Origin: JAJYVT01 sp035534455
GTDB taxonomy: Bacteria > Actinomycetota > Acidimicrobiia > Acidimicrobiales > RAAP-2
Direction: 5' to 3'
Assembly: GCA_035534455.1 (NCBI GenBank)
Contig: DATLRV010000054.1
Span: forward strand, 1-34,850
DNA length: 34,850 bases
The first letter of the stretch is position 1. Every line of letters begins with the position of its first letter. This document shows, piece after piece, positions 16,300-26,661 of this stretch. The notes under the pieces were generated by a model. That model had not been told where the DNA came from and ran no database searches. It saw only the letters and a list, made by a program, of their open reading frames with translations. A program made the translations under genes and the position numbers.

Positions 16300-16997
16300 G
16301 CACCCACCTCCCCGGGTCCGCGGATCGATCCTCGCACTCCTCGACCGTCGTCGCCGCCCCTGCGACCCGCTCGGCCCTCGGCGAGGGCGCGCCGGGCCGG
16401 CACCAGGTACGCAAGCGCCGCCGCCCAGGCCAGGACGATGCCCGCGCCGCCGGCAGCCCACGCAGCGTCGTGGAACGGCTGTTGCCACCCGGCGCTCCCG
16501 AGGCTGATGAGGAACCCCGGATAGGCCACCATCAGTCCGAACGTGCCGGCCTTGCCGATCCAAAGGACGTCGATACGGCGCGCCCCCAGCGCAGCGAGGA
16601 CCAGGACCGTCGAGGACACGAGGGCCTCGCGCACCACCGTGAGCACGCCGAACCACAAGGGCACCGCGCCGTGGACGATGACAGCGATGACGGCGGTGCC
16701 CACGAGCACCCGGTCCACGGCGGGGTCCAGCACCTTGCCCAGGCGCGAGACCTGGTGCAACCGGCGCGCGAGCTGCCCGTCGACCCAGTCGGTGGCGCCG
16801 AGCACACCGAGGAGCACGGCGGCGACGGTCTGGTCGCCTGCACCGAAGAGGAGCCACAGGAACACGCCGATCCCGAGGAACCGCAGCGAGCTGACCACGT
16901 TTGCGGCGGTGAGCACCCGGTCCTCGGTGTCGGTCGCTCCCCCGGCTGCTGGTCCCGCCGGCGCTCCGGCGTCGGGCGCGGGGTCCGGAGCCGGCAT
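16296..16997 (-). CDS. CDP-alcohol phosphatidyltransferase family protein
   Basis: A 233-aa integral membrane enzyme. The CDP-OH-P signature is complete: DWVDGQLARRL then GKVLDPAVDR, giving D70, D73, G74, A77, R78, G87, D91 and D95. Five to six hydrophobic helices follow the pattern of PgsA/PIS enzymes, and the first 30 residues are Pro/Ala-rich and cytosolic. Such enzymes exchange CMP of CDP-diacylglycerol for an alcohol (glycerol 3-phosphate, inositol phosphate or similar). Position relative to gcvH/garA resembles pgsA2 (Rv1822) of M. tuberculosis. The acceptor cannot be assigned from sequence. ATG at 16997 is chosen; 41 nt separate it from the divergent DUF1015 gene. Confidence 0.9.
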   Translation of the reverse strand: MPAPDPAPDAGAPAGPAAGGATDTEDRVLTAANVVSSLRFLGIGVFLWLLFGAGDQTVAAVLLGVLGATDWVDGQLARRLHQVSRLGKVLDPAVDRVLVGTAVIAVIVHGAVPLWFGVLTVVREALVSSTVLVLAALGARRIDVLWIGKAGTFGLMVAYPGFLISLGSAGWQQPFHDAAWAAGGAGIVLAWAAALAYLVPARRALAEGRAGRRGGDDGRGVRGSIRGPGEVGA

Positions 16998-17038
16998 GCG
17001 ATCGAGTCTACGGGCGGCCCGTGTGCCAGTCTGTGCCC

Positions 17039-18256
17039 GTGCCACGCTTCGACGCCTTCAGAGGGGCGCGCTACGACGTCCGCACGGTCCACCTCGACCA
17101 GGTGATCGCGCCCCCCTACGACATCGTCGGGTCGTCCGAACGCGACGTCCTCGCCCACCGGAGCCCCCTCAACGCGATCCACGTCGAGCTCCCCGAGCCC
17201 GACCTCGAGTCGGGCCGGGACCGCTACCTCGCGGCCGCTGATCTTCTCGACTCGTGGCTGGAGCGTCGCGTCGTCGTCGAGGATCCCACGCCCGCCCTCT
17301 ACCCCTATCGCATGACCTCCCCCGACGGGACGACCACCACCGGCGTCATCGGGGCGCTCGAGATCGGTGACGACGTCCTGCCCCACGAAGAGACCATGCC
17401 CAAACCCAAGAGCGACCGTCTGGACCTGCTGAGGGCGACGGGGACGAACCTCTCGCCCATCTGGGGCCTCTCGCTCACCGCAGGGCTCACCGACACCTTC
17501 GCGCCCGACGGCCCTCCCGCCGAGGACGCCCACGACGACGAGGGCGTGCGCCACCAGCTGTGGGTGCTCGACGACCCGGTCGCCGTCGCAAAGGTCCGCG
17601 ACGCGGTCGCGGCGTCGCCGGTCGTGATCGCCGACGGGCACCACCGCTACGAGACGGCGCGCACCTACCGAGGCGAGATCCGGCGCGCGAACGGCGACCG
17701 GCCGGGGGACCACGACCTCGTCATGGCGCTGATGGTGGAGCTCGCGGAGTCCGAGCTGCACGTGCGCGCGATCCACCGGATGGTGGATGGACTCGCGCCG
17801 GGCACCGATCCCCCAGAACTGCTCGGCCGGTTCTTCGACGTCGTCCACGCCGGTCCGGCCACCGAGCGCGTCCTCGGCGCGCTGGAAGGCGCGGGCTCGC
17901 TCGCCGCCGTGACGGCGACCGGCGCGTGGCTCCTCACGCCGAATGCCGACGCCTTCACCGAGGCGGGGACGGACCTCGAAGCCGGGCTCGTCGACCTCGC
18001 GCTGAACGCGGCGCCCCGCGCCTCGGTCACCTACTCCGCGAAGTGGCAGGAGGTGCTCGGTGAGGTCACCGCCGGGCGTGCCCAGATGGGGATCGTCCTG
18101 CGGCCGGTGACCGTCCCGCAGATCTCCGCGTGGGCGGGGGCGCGCCGGCGGATGCCGGCGAAGACGACGTACTTCAGCCCGAAGCCGCGCACCGGCATGG
18201 TCTTCCGGATGCTCTCGGGTGACACCGGTCCGGCGGAGGTCACGCGCCCCCGGTAG
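17039..18256 (+). CDS. DUF1015 family protein
   Basis: A 405-aa cytosolic protein of the DUF1015 family. Typical segments are PRFDAFRGARYD at the start, VIAPPYDIVGSSERD, SPLNAIHVELPE, LYPYRM, VLPHEETMPKPKSDRLDLL, and the strongly conserved VIADGHHRYETA. Family members have been related by fold to ParB/SerK-like nucleotide-using enzymes, and the His/Asp/Arg cluster in DGHHRYE suggests catalysis. The reaction here is not assignable with confidence. GTG at 17039 gives the usual MPRF... N-terminus; GTG at 17033 and 17021 are in-frame alternatives. It is divergent from the pgsA-like gene and convergent with the TauE/SafE gene, its stop codon touching a 14-bp palindrome. Confidence 0.9.
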   Translation: MPRFDAFRGARYDVRTVHLDQVIAPPYDIVGSSERDVLAHRSPLNAIHVELPEPDLESGRDRYLAAADLLDSWLERRVVVEDPTPALYPYRMTSPDGTTTTGVIGALEIGDDVLPHEETMPKPKSDRLDLLRATGTNLSPIWGLSLTAGLTDTFAPDGPPAEDAHDDEGVRHQLWVLDDPVAVAKVRDAVAASPVVIADGHHRYETARTYRGEIRRANGDRPGDHDLVMALMVELAESELHVRAIHRMVDGLAPGTDPPELLGRFFDVVHAGPATERVLGALEGAGSLAAVTATGAWLLTPNADAFTEAGTDLEAGLVDLALNAAPRASVTYSAKWQEVLGEVTAGRAQMGIVLRPVTVPQISAWAGARRRMPAKTTYFSPKPRTGMVFRMLSGDTGPAEVTRPR

Positions 18257-18268
18257 GCCTCGAGGCCT
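18255..18268. other. 14-bp perfect palindrome between convergent stops
   Basis: AGGCCTCGAGGCCT spans exactly the gap between the DUF1015 stop (18254-18256) and the TauE/SafE stop (18268-18270). It could fold as a short hairpin in either transcript, but the loop would be tiny and no U-run follows, so a bidirectional terminator role is only a possibility. Confidence 0.4.
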
Positions 18269-19155
18269 CAGGCGAGGGTCGCCGGGCGCCGGGCGAGCCG
18301 CCGTCCGTGGAGCATCCACACCGCGCAGCCGATTCCCACCAGCACCGCTGCGACGCCGAGCCCGGCCGTGCCGACGCCCACGTACTTGAGGCCGGACACC
18401 ACGATGACCCCGGTGATGACGGGACGCACGATCCGGTCAGGTGCGCGCGAGGAGAGCAAGGACCCGACCAAGACGGCCGGGACGCTCCCGAGCACGACGG
18501 ACGCGGTCACCGCCAGCACGACGTGGCCGAACAGGAGCTGGCCGAGCGCAGCTGCGGCGGTGAGCGGCACAGCCTGGACGAGGTCCGTTCCGACGAGTTG
18601 CGACGATCCCAGAGCGGGATAGACGAAGAGCAACAGCACGATCATGAGCGAACCCGCGCCGACCGAGGTGAGCCCGACCAGGACCCCGCCGACCACCCCG
18701 ACCGCGACGGTGGCGAGGCGGCGGATGCGCACGTCCTCCCCGGTCACATCCGGCAACCCCGCTCCGGGTTGGCGACGCCACCAGGCGCGGACGAGCATCG
18801 CCGCCGCGCCGAGCAGCAGCGCCGCACCCAGCACGACCTCGACGTCGGTCTCGGCGGCCTTGCCGTTCCCCATCACGTGCAGCAGGAAGGCGCCCAGCAA
18901 CGCTGCGGGCACCGAGCCGAGGGCGAGCCAGCCGACCATGCCGAGGTTCACCGTCCCGCGACCCAAGTGGACGGCTGCCCCGACCGGCCGCATGAAGATC
19001 GACGCCACGAGGTCGCTCGAGATCGCCGCCGACGGCGTCACACCGAACAGGAAGATCAGCATCGGGGTCATGAGCGCGCCACCGCCGGCGCCGGTCATGC
19101 CGACCAGGAGGCCGATCAGCGCGCTCCCCAGCACGATGAACACGTCAAGGTGCAC
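18268..19155 (-). CDS. TauE/SafE-family (sulfite/organosulfonate exporter) membrane protein
   Basis: A 295-aa protein with about eight hydrophobic helices and the two internal repeats typical of TauE/SafE. The first repeat contains GLLVGMTGAGGGALMTPMLIFLFG followed by SSDLVASIFMRPVGA; the second contains GLTSVGAGSLMIVLLLFVYP followed by VGTDLVQAVPL. Members export sulfite, sulfoacetate or other small anions, often during cysteine or taurine metabolism; the cargo here is unknown. GTG at 19155 is the start. A consensus-like promoter places the transcription start at or next to this codon, so the mRNA is probably leaderless. An inverted repeat within the promoter suggests repression. Confidence 0.9.
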   Translation of the reverse strand: MHLDVFIVLGSALIGLLVGMTGAGGGALMTPMLIFLFGVTPSAAISSDLVASIFMRPVGAAVHLGRGTVNLGMVGWLALGSVPAALLGAFLLHVMGNGKAAETDVEVVLGAALLLGAAAMLVRAWWRRQPGAGLPDVTGEDVRIRRLATVAVGVVGGVLVGLTSVGAGSLMIVLLLFVYPALGSSQLVGTDLVQAVPLTAAAALGQLLFGHVVLAVTASVVLGSVPAVLVGSLLSSRAPDRIVRPVITGVIVVSGLKYVGVGTAGLGVAAVLVGIGCAVWMLHGRRLARRPATLA

Positions 19156-19161
19156 GCACTA

Positions 19162-19191
19162 AATCTATCAACTCGATAGGAATAATGTCAA
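19162..19191 (-). promoter_or_regulatory. Sigma-70-type promoter for the TauE/SafE gene, probably leaderless
   Basis: Read on the minus strand, a perfect -35 TTGACA (19191-19186) is followed after 18 nt by TAGATT (19167-19162) as -10. The GTG start lies 7 nt further on, where a transcript would begin, implying a leaderless mRNA. This stretch is markedly AT-rich compared with everything around it. Confidence 0.7.
19165..19179. promoter_or_regulatory. Inverted-repeat operator candidate inside the TauE/SafE promoter
   Basis: CTATC-aactc-GATAG is a 15-bp inverted repeat that overlaps the -10 hexamer and fills part of the spacer, the classic position for a repressor. The regulator is not in the window. 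A sulfur-responsive regulator (for example Rrf2/CymR-type) is a reasonable guess given the transporter family, but is inference. Confidence 0.55.
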
Positions 19192-19273
19192 GAAGGGCGA
19201 CGCCGTGCATCTCCATGCGCGGGTGTCCCGTCCCACGACGCCGCCCGTACCGGCGTCGAGCGGAACCGGTGGT

Positions 19274-20292
19274 CTACTCGACCGTCCAGGTGGCGCCCGA
19301 GCGCAACAGCGACTTCAGGTCGCCGACACCCCGCCGCTCTTGCGCGGCGGCGAGCTGCGCCGCCATCGATGCGCCGTACTCCGCGCGGTGCACCGCACGG
19401 AAGACGCCGATCGGGGTGGGTTCGAAGGGCCCGTGGGAGAGCCGCGACAGCGCGAACGCCAGGCCCGGGTCCTCGCGGTGCTCGTCGTGGACGAGGATCG
19501 CGTCCTCGCCGACCTCGGCGACGTCGACGATCTGCAGGCGTCCGTCGGGACGCTGGACGATGCCGCGCTCGTTGTCGGGACCGAACCGGATCGGCTCGCC
19601 GTGCACGAGGGGCACGAGCATCGCGGCGCGGGTGTCGCGACCCGTGATCTTTTCGAAGGCGCCGTCGTTGAAGACGTTGCAGTTCTGGTAGACCTCGACG
19701 AACGCGGCACCGTCGTGCTCGTGGGCACGGCGAAACATCTCCTGCATGTGCTGACGGTCCATGTCGTGGGTCCGGGCCACGAAGCTCGCCTCAGCGCCGA
19801 GCGCGAGGCTGATCGGGTTGAACGGCGTGTCGAGCGAGCCGAACGGCGTGGACTTGGTGACCTTCGCCACCTCCGAGGTCGGCGAGTACTGCCCCTTGGT
19901 CAGGCCGTAGATCTGGTTGTTGAACATGAGGATCGTCATGCGCACGTTCCGTCGAAGGGCGTGGATCAGGTGGTTCCCGCCGATCGACAGCGCGTCGCCG
20001 TCACCGGTGACGATCCAGACGTCGAGATCGGGGCGGGTCGTGGCAAGTCCCGTCGCGATCGCAGGCGCTCGCCCGTGGATCGAGTGCATCCCGTAGGTCG
20101 ACATGTAGTAGGGAAACCGCGCCGCGCAGCCGATGCCCGACAGAAAGACGGTGTTCTCCCGACGCACGCCGAGGTCCGGGAGGAGCATCTGCACCGCGGC
20201 GAGGATGGAGTAGTCGCCGCACCCGGGGCACCAGCGCACCTCCTGGTCGCTCGACCAGTCCTTGCGGGTCGTGGGCGGCACGGCGGTGCTCG

Positions 20293-20296
<4 letters not shown>
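19274..20296 (-). CDS. korB: 2-oxoacid:ferredoxin oxidoreductase, beta subunit
   Basis: A 340-aa thiamine-diphosphate subunit that, with KorA, oxidatively decarboxylates a 2-oxoacid (most likely 2-oxoglutarate) to the acyl-CoA and reduces ferredoxin. Landmarks are VRWCPGCGDYSILAA near residue 22, LSGIGCAARFPYYM, the ThDP/Mg motif VTGDGDALSIGGNH ending MFNNQIYGLTKGQYSPTS, and VYQNCNVFNDGAF. The ATG at 20296 overlaps the korA stop by 4 nt (ATGA), so translation is coupled. The 2-oxoglutarate assignment follows from the actinobacterial KorAB layout; a pyruvate or branched-chain preference cannot be excluded by eye. Confidence 0.93.
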
Positions 20297-22182
<1,886 letters not shown>

Positions 22183-22248
22183 GCAGCGTCAGCTTACCGG
22201 TGCACCACCCGGTGCCGAGGGCGATTTCGGACCTCGACGGCCGGGCAC

Positions 22249-22283
22249 CCCTGCTCGCGTCGGGTCGCCCTGCTCGCGTCGGG
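22249..22283. repeat. 16-bp direct repeat, 19-bp period, upstream of korA
   Basis: CCCTGCTCGCGTCGGG occurs at 22249-22264 and 22268-22283 in the 123-nt gap between the aldolase stop and the korA start. It could bind a regulator of korAB or be simple duplication; there is no coding frame. Confidence 0.6.
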
Positions 22284-22305
22284 GCGACAGCCGCCGGGCG
22301 CCGGG

Positions 22306-23361
22306 TCAGGCTACCGTCACGTCCCCGTCGAGGTAGACGTCCTGGATCGCGTGGATGAGCGCGGCCCCTTCGTCCGTCGGTCGCTGGAAGGACTTCCTCC
22401 CGACGATGAGCCCCTGGCCCCCCGCCCGCTTGTTGATGACCGCAGTGCGCACCGCCTGTGCCAGGTCGCCGGTGCCGTGGGATTCGCCACCTGAGTTGAT
22501 GAGGCCGATCCGTCCGGCGTAGCAGTTCGCCACCTGCCAACGGGTGAGGTCGACGGGGTGGTCCGTGGTGAGCTGGTCGTAGGCGAGCGGGTCGGTCTTG
22601 CCGAACCCGAGGACGTTGTAGCCGCCGTTGTTCTCCGGCTGCTTCTGCTTGATGATGTCCGCCTCGATGGTGACGCCCAGGTGGTTCGCCTGTCCCGTGA
22701 GGTCGGCGGACACCTCGTAGTTCACGCCGTCCTTCTTGAACCCTGGATTGCGCAGGTAGCACCACAGCACGGTGAACATCCCGAGCTCGTGGGCCTCGGC
22801 GAAGGTTTCGGACACCTCGTGGAGCTGGCGGTCGGCGAGCTCGGACCCGAAGTAGATGGTCGCCCCGACGCCGAGCGCACCGAGGTCGAACGCCTGGCGG
22901 GCCGAGCCGAACGGGACCTGGTCGTAGGTGTTCGGGAGGTGCAGGAAGTCGTTGTGGTTCAGCTTGACGATGAACGGGAGGCGGTGCACGTAACGCCGGG
23001 ATACGGCACCGAGCACCCCGAGCGTCGTGGCGATCGCGCTGCACTCGCCGGCGATCGCGAGCTCGCACAGATTGGCGGGGTCGAAGTACTTCGGGTTCTT
23101 GGCGAAGCTGGCGCCCGCAGAGTGCTCGATACCCTGGTCGACGGGCAGGATCGAGAGATATCCCGTGCCTCCCAGCCGCCCGTGCGCGTACAGGGTGCCG
23201 AGCGCCCGAAGCACGGCCGAGGGCCGGTCGGAATCACGAAAGGTGCGGTCGAGGAAGTCTGGGCCGGGAAGGACGAGGCCGTCGGCGGGGAAGGCCTTCG
23301 CCTCGTGGTTCAACAGGAAATCGGCGTCGTCGCCGAGCAGCTGCTGGAGATCGATGGCCAT
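22306..23361 (-). CDS. fbaB: Class I fructose-bisphosphate aldolase, DhnA/FbaB type
   Basis: A 351-aa Schiff-base aldolase of the archaeal/DhnA type that splits or forms fructose 1,6-bisphosphate. Family segments are YLSILPVDQGIEHSAGASF, VKLNHNDFLHLPNTYDQ, GALGVGATIYFGS, IEADIIKQKQPENNGG (lysine-rich active region), and the phosphate-binding end INSGGES...GGQGLIVGRKSFQRP. Length matches E. coli FbaB. ATG at 23361 lies 9 nt after the stop of the TPR-protein gene, so the two are probably co-transcribed. The metal-free class I enzyme is often the gluconeogenic or stress form; that role here is inference. Confidence 0.93.
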   Translation of the reverse strand: MAIDLQQLLGDDADFLLNHEAKAFPADGLVLPGPDFLDRTFRDSDRPSAVLRALGTLYAHGRLGGTGYLSILPVDQGIEHSAGASFAKNPKYFDPANLCELAIAGECSAIATTLGVLGAVSRRYVHRLPFIVKLNHNDFLHLPNTYDQVPFGSARQAFDLGALGVGATIYFGSELADRQLHEVSETFAEAHELGMFTVLWCYLRNPGFKKDGVNYEVSADLTGQANHLGVTIEADIIKQKQPENNGGYNVLGFGKTDPLAYDQLTTDHPVDLTRWQVANCYAGRIGLINSGGESHGTGDLAQAVRTAVINKRAGGQGLIVGRKSFQRPTDEGAALIHAIQDVYLDGDVTVA

Positions 23362-23370
23362 ACTCCGAGC

Positions 23371-24771
23371 CTAGTTCGGCCCCCGCGGCGACCCGTCGCT
23401 CCGTGCCTTGGGCGGCGGCGTGCGAGACCCCCGCGGACGCCGTCGCGCGCGGGCGGGGCCGAGCGCCTCCAGCCGGTCGACGACGTCGTAGGCCTCCGCG
23501 TCCACGCGCGCGACCCGGGCGAAGAGCTCCCGTGCCCTCGGCAGGTCGCCCGCCCGCTCGTAGAGGTCGGCGAGCGCGTACCACTGCCGGAGATGGCGCT
23601 CCGACGGGTTGCGCAACGCTCGGGCGACCCCAGCCGACACGAGGAGCTCGACCGCCTCGAGCAGCTGTCCACGATCCGCGAGGCTCCCCGCTGCGACCAT
23701 GCGCGCCTCGGCGAGGACGTCGGCATCCGGTGAGCGGCGCCGGAGCTCTCCCCACGCTGCGGCCACCTTCGGGTGACGTCCCAACGCGCGCAACGAGTCC
23801 ATCAACGCCGGCACCGCCTCGGGGTCGTCGGTGACCCCGACGTACGCCTCGAGGTGGCGCGCGGCGTCTCGCCAGCGCCCGAGCCGGTAGGCGGCGAACC
23901 CCGCGAGCCGGCGCACGGCCTGTACCGATCCGACCTCACGGAGGAGCTCGGTCGCGTACCGCAGCGCCTCGGGGTACCGGCCGCGCTCGTAGGCCGCCAC
24001 GCCCTTCTCCATGTGATCGACGAGCACCTCGCGGTGACGGGCCGTCGCAGTCCCGGCGGCACGCCTGATCTCGGTGGCGATGTCCGCGGGCAACGTCGGC
24101 GTCCTCGCGGGGCGAGCGGCAGGGAGACGACGCGCCGGGACGTGCGCGGGCGGTGAAGGCTCGACGCGGACCCACTCGTCCTGCGGCGGCGGTGCCGACA
24201 TCGCGCGCCGGCGCTCGCGTTCGTCCCGCCGGTCGCTCTTTGCGAACCCCGCCTCCTCTGTTCTCGTCACCTCGTGGGCACCCCGACGTGCGACCCCGCC
24301 CCAGCGGCGGGCGGCTGACGGCAGCGGGTCACGGTCGACTCGACCCGGACGGTCGACGCGCGTCCGGTCCCCGGCTCGGCGCGCGTCCCCGGCTCGCCGC
24401 GCGTCCCCGCTCCGTCGCGTCTCGCCTTTGGCGTCTCGGCGAGCCGCGGGCCGTTCGGCCCTTCCGGCTGTCGTCCGCCCGCCACGGTCGCCGGGCTTGC
24501 CGGTTCCGGGCCGGGCGGTGGTGGACCTCGATGAGGAGGACCTCGATGTCGCAGACCTCCCGCCGGTCGGTCTTCCCGTCGCCGGCTTCCCCGCCCGCGG
24601 CCGAGCGGCACCCGGTGCCCGTGTGGAGGTCGCGCCACCCGGCGACCTGGCCCCGGCCGCCCGCCCACCCGATCCCTTCTGGTCCGACCGAGCGGCAGGT
24701 CGGCGGCGTGGACCACCGCCTTGCGGCGCGCCCGGGGCGCGGCGCTGCCGGTCATCGGGGGGTTGAGGCAT
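23371..24771 (-). CDS. TPR-like protein with long basic disordered N-terminus
   Basis: A 466-aa protein. Residues 1 to about 215 are low-complexity, dominated by Arg, Gly, Pro, Ala, Ser and Thr with many short duplications (for example GDARRAGDARRAGDR), strongly basic and presumably unstructured. Residues about 225-440 are helical TPR-like units: EKGVAAYERGRYPEALRYAT, GFAAYRLGRWRDAARHLEAY, WYALADLYERAGDLPRAREL. The last 25 residues are again basic. No signal peptide or membrane segment is seen. The basic tail could bind nucleic acid or an acidic partner; the TPR part suggests a scaffold. ATG at 24771 is the first in frame, but translation might start later (for instance MSAPPPQDEW). Confidence 0.75.
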   Translation of the reverse strand: MPQPPDDRQRRAPGAPQGGGPRRRPAARSDQKGSGGRAAGARSPGGATSTRAPGAARPRAGKPATGRPTGGRSATSRSSSSRSTTARPGTGKPGDRGGRTTAGRAERPAARRDAKGETRRSGDARRAGDARRAGDRTRVDRPGRVDRDPLPSAARRWGGVARRGAHEVTRTEEAGFAKSDRRDERERRRAMSAPPPQDEWVRVEPSPPAHVPARRLPAARPARTPTLPADIATEIRRAAGTATARHREVLVDHMEKGVAAYERGRYPEALRYATELLREVGSVQAVRRLAGFAAYRLGRWRDAARHLEAYVGVTDDPEAVPALMDSLRALGRHPKVAAAWGELRRRSPDADVLAEARMVAAGSLADRGQLLEAVELLVSAGVARALRNPSERHLRQWYALADLYERAGDLPRARELFARVARVDAEAYDVVDRLEALGPARARRRPRGSRTPPPKARSDGSPRGPN

Positions 24772-24850
24772 CGCACGAGTGTACGGGCCGCGTCCGAGGA
24801 GGGCGTTCGGGAGAAATGGGACCTTCCGACCTCCTCTTGCCCCTCCACGG

Positions 24851-24869
24851 CCCGTACCATCGGCACGGG
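24851..24869. promoter_or_regulatory. Imperfect palindrome upstream of the ABC exporter
   Basis: CCCGTACC-atc-GGCACGGG has 8-bp arms with one mismatch and lies about 40 nt before the GTG start of the ABC ATPase gene, in its only upstream intergenic space. It is a candidate repressor site; no convincing -35/-10 pair could be placed around it. Confidence 0.35.
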
Positions 24870-24910
24870 GGGGGACGCGGCGACGTGCGCCGCGGCAAGG
24901 GAGGCGGCAC

Positions 24911-25909
24911 GTGGCATCCGTGGCTCAGCGATCCGACGACCCGCAGCGCGAGCCCCGGGGTATGTCGGACCGCCATCTCGAGACCGCACGAGGTCCCGCC
25001 CTGCGGTTCTCTGGCGTCAGCCACTCCTACGGCACCCGGCGCGCGCTGGACGACCTCCACCTCCGCGTCGAACGCGGGCAGACTCTCGCACTCCTCGGAC
25101 CCAACGGCGCGGGAAAGTCCACGACCATCTCGGTGCTGCTCGGCCTCCTCCGCCCCGTCGCCGGCGAGGTGGAGGTCCTCGGGCTCGCCCCGAAAGACGC
25201 CGTCGCATCCGGACGTGTCGGAGCCATGCTGCAGACGGGTTCGGGGACCGGCCTGCCACCGGGAGTGCGGGTCGTGGACGTGCTCAAGATGGTCCGGCGG
25301 CTCTACCCGAGTCCCGCCGCGCTGGACGTGACCATCGAGCGCGCGGCGATCTCCGCCCTGCTCTACCGTCGCACCGACCAGCTCTCCGGCGGCCAGGCCC
25401 AGCGCGTCAGGTTCGCGCTCGCGATCGCAGGCGACCCCGACGTCGTCTTCCTCGACGAGCCGACGGCCGCCATGGACGTCGAAGCCCGTCGGACGTTCTG
25501 GACGATGATCCGCTCGCTCGGCGACGAGGGCAGGACCATCTTCTTCGCCACGCACCACCTCTCGGAAGCCGACCAGGTCGCCGACCGTGTGGTGGTGCTC
25601 CACCACGGCCGGGTGGTGGCAGACGGTCCGGGCGCCACGTTGAAGGCCGCGGTCGCGAGCCGTCAAGTGCGATTCGTCGCCCAATGCCCGGACGTCGACA
25701 CCCTCAACGCCCTCGAGGGCGTGACCGACGTGCAGGTGCGCGGCACCACCGTGACGCTCGACTCCCTCGACGCCGACGCGACGGTCCGGTCCCTTGTCGC
25801 GCTGGGCGTGGAATTCTGCGACCTCGAGGTCACCGGTGCAGGGCTCGAAGAGGCGTTCCTCGCCCTCACGTCCTCTCCCCCACGGTCCGTCGGGGGGGAC
25901 GCGGCGTGA
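24911..25909 (+). CDS. ABC-2 type exporter, ATP-binding subunit
   Basis: A 332-aa ATPase of the drug/antibiotic exporter (DrrA-like) class. Motifs are Walker A LLGPNGAGKSTT (63-72), Q-loop region AMLQTGSGTGLPPG, signature LSGGQAQRVRFALA, Walker B DVVFLDEPTAAMD, and the switch His in FFATHHLSEAD. A roughly 85-residue C-terminal domain follows, as in DrrA-type proteins. GTG at 24911 is chosen because AAGGGAGG (24897-24904) sits 6 nt upstream; an internal ATG at 24962 is an alternative. Its stop overlaps the permease GTG (GTGA), so the two are coupled. Substrate unknown. Confidence 0.93.
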   Translation: MASVAQRSDDPQREPRGMSDRHLETARGPALRFSGVSHSYGTRRALDDLHLRVERGQTLALLGPNGAGKSTTISVLLGLLRPVAGEVEVLGLAPKDAVASGRVGAMLQTGSGTGLPPGVRVVDVLKMVRRLYPSPAALDVTIERAAISALLYRRTDQLSGGQAQRVRFALAIAGDPDVVFLDEPTAAMDVEARRTFWTMIRSLGDEGRTIFFATHHLSEADQVADRVVVLHHGRVVADGPGATLKAAVASRQVRFVAQCPDVDTLNALEGVTDVQVRGTTVTLDSLDADATVRSLVALGVEFCDLEVTGAGLEEAFLALTSSPPRSVGGDAA

Positions 25910-26658
25910 CGGCGCTCGTTGCCTTCGGGCGCTTCGAGGTCGGGCGGCTGCTTCGAAGCTGGAAGTTCCTCGCCATCACCGTCGGCTTCCCCGTCCTCTT
26001 CTACATGCTGTTCCTCGGGGACCGACGGGCCGGCGAGATCGTCTACGGCGGCGTGCCGTGGCGTGAATACCTCATGGTGTCCATGTCTTCCTTCGGGGCA
26101 CTGATCGCTGCGCTCAACGCCGGCGGGAGCCGGGTGGCCATGGAGAGGGCGGGCGGCTGGGCGCGCCAACTGCGGGTCACGCCGATGCCGGCCTGGGCGT
26201 ACGTCGCGGTGAAGATCACCGCGAGCATGCTCGTCGTCCTTCCCGTCGTCGTGCTCGTCGAGATCGTCGCCGCCACCTTCGGCGGCGTGTCGCTGTCCGC
26301 GGCCACCTGGGTCGGACTGAGCGCGCTCCTGTGGATCACCGCGATCCCGTTCGCGTCGCTCGGCGTCCTGGTGGGCTTCGCGGTCGGGACCGAGGCGGTG
26401 TTCCCCGTGGTGACGGGCCTCCTCTTCCTCCTCGCCTACTTCGGTGGGCTCTTCACCCCGGTGAGCCGGATGCCCGGTGCGTTGCAGGGCACCGCGCACG
26501 TCCTGCCCAACTTCCACCACCTGTCGCTCGGTCTCGACGTGCTGAGCGGCCAGGCGATGTCCGCCTCGCACTGGCTCGTCCTCGGCGGGTACACCCTCGC
26601 GCTCGGTGCGCTCATCGTCTGGCGACACCGCGTCGAAGAGGGACGCGGCGTCGCGTAG
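25906..26658 (+). CDS. ABC-2 type exporter, permease subunit
   Basis: A 250-aa membrane protein with six hydrophobic segments, beginning after RLLRSWKFLAITVGFPVLFY and ending with the helix HWLVLGGYTLALGALIVWRH. The loop ERAGGWARQLRVTPMPAWAY corresponds to the coupling region common in ABC-2 permeases, and GGLFTPVSRMPGALQ to the short re-entrant segment before the last helices. It pairs with the preceding ATPase to form a half-transporter dimer exporting an unknown lipid or small molecule. GTG start at 25906 overlaps the ATPase stop by 4 nt. The gene ends 3 nt before the stop of the convergent peptidase gene. Confidence 0.92.
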   Translation: MTALVAFGRFEVGRLLRSWKFLAITVGFPVLFYMLFLGDRRAGEIVYGGVPWREYLMVSMSSFGALIAALNAGGSRVAMERAGGWARQLRVTPMPAWAYVAVKITASMLVVLPVVVLVEIVAATFGGVSLSAATWVGLSALLWITAIPFASLGVLVGFAVGTEAVFPVVTGLLFLLAYFGGLFTPVSRMPGALQGTAHVLPNFHHLSLGLDVLSGQAMSASHWLVLGGYTLALGALIVWRHRVEEGRGVA

Positions 26659-26661
26659 GGC

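Noticed and set aside
17021..17041. Upstream GTG starts (17021, 17033) for the DUF1015 gene
   Set aside because: They add residues not seen in the family; GTG at 17039 gives the typical MPRFxxFRG N-terminus. They are kept only as alternatives.
24837..24860. TTGCCC/TACCAT as promoter of the ABC exporter
   Set aside because: The spacer is only 12 nt, too short for a sigma-70 promoter.
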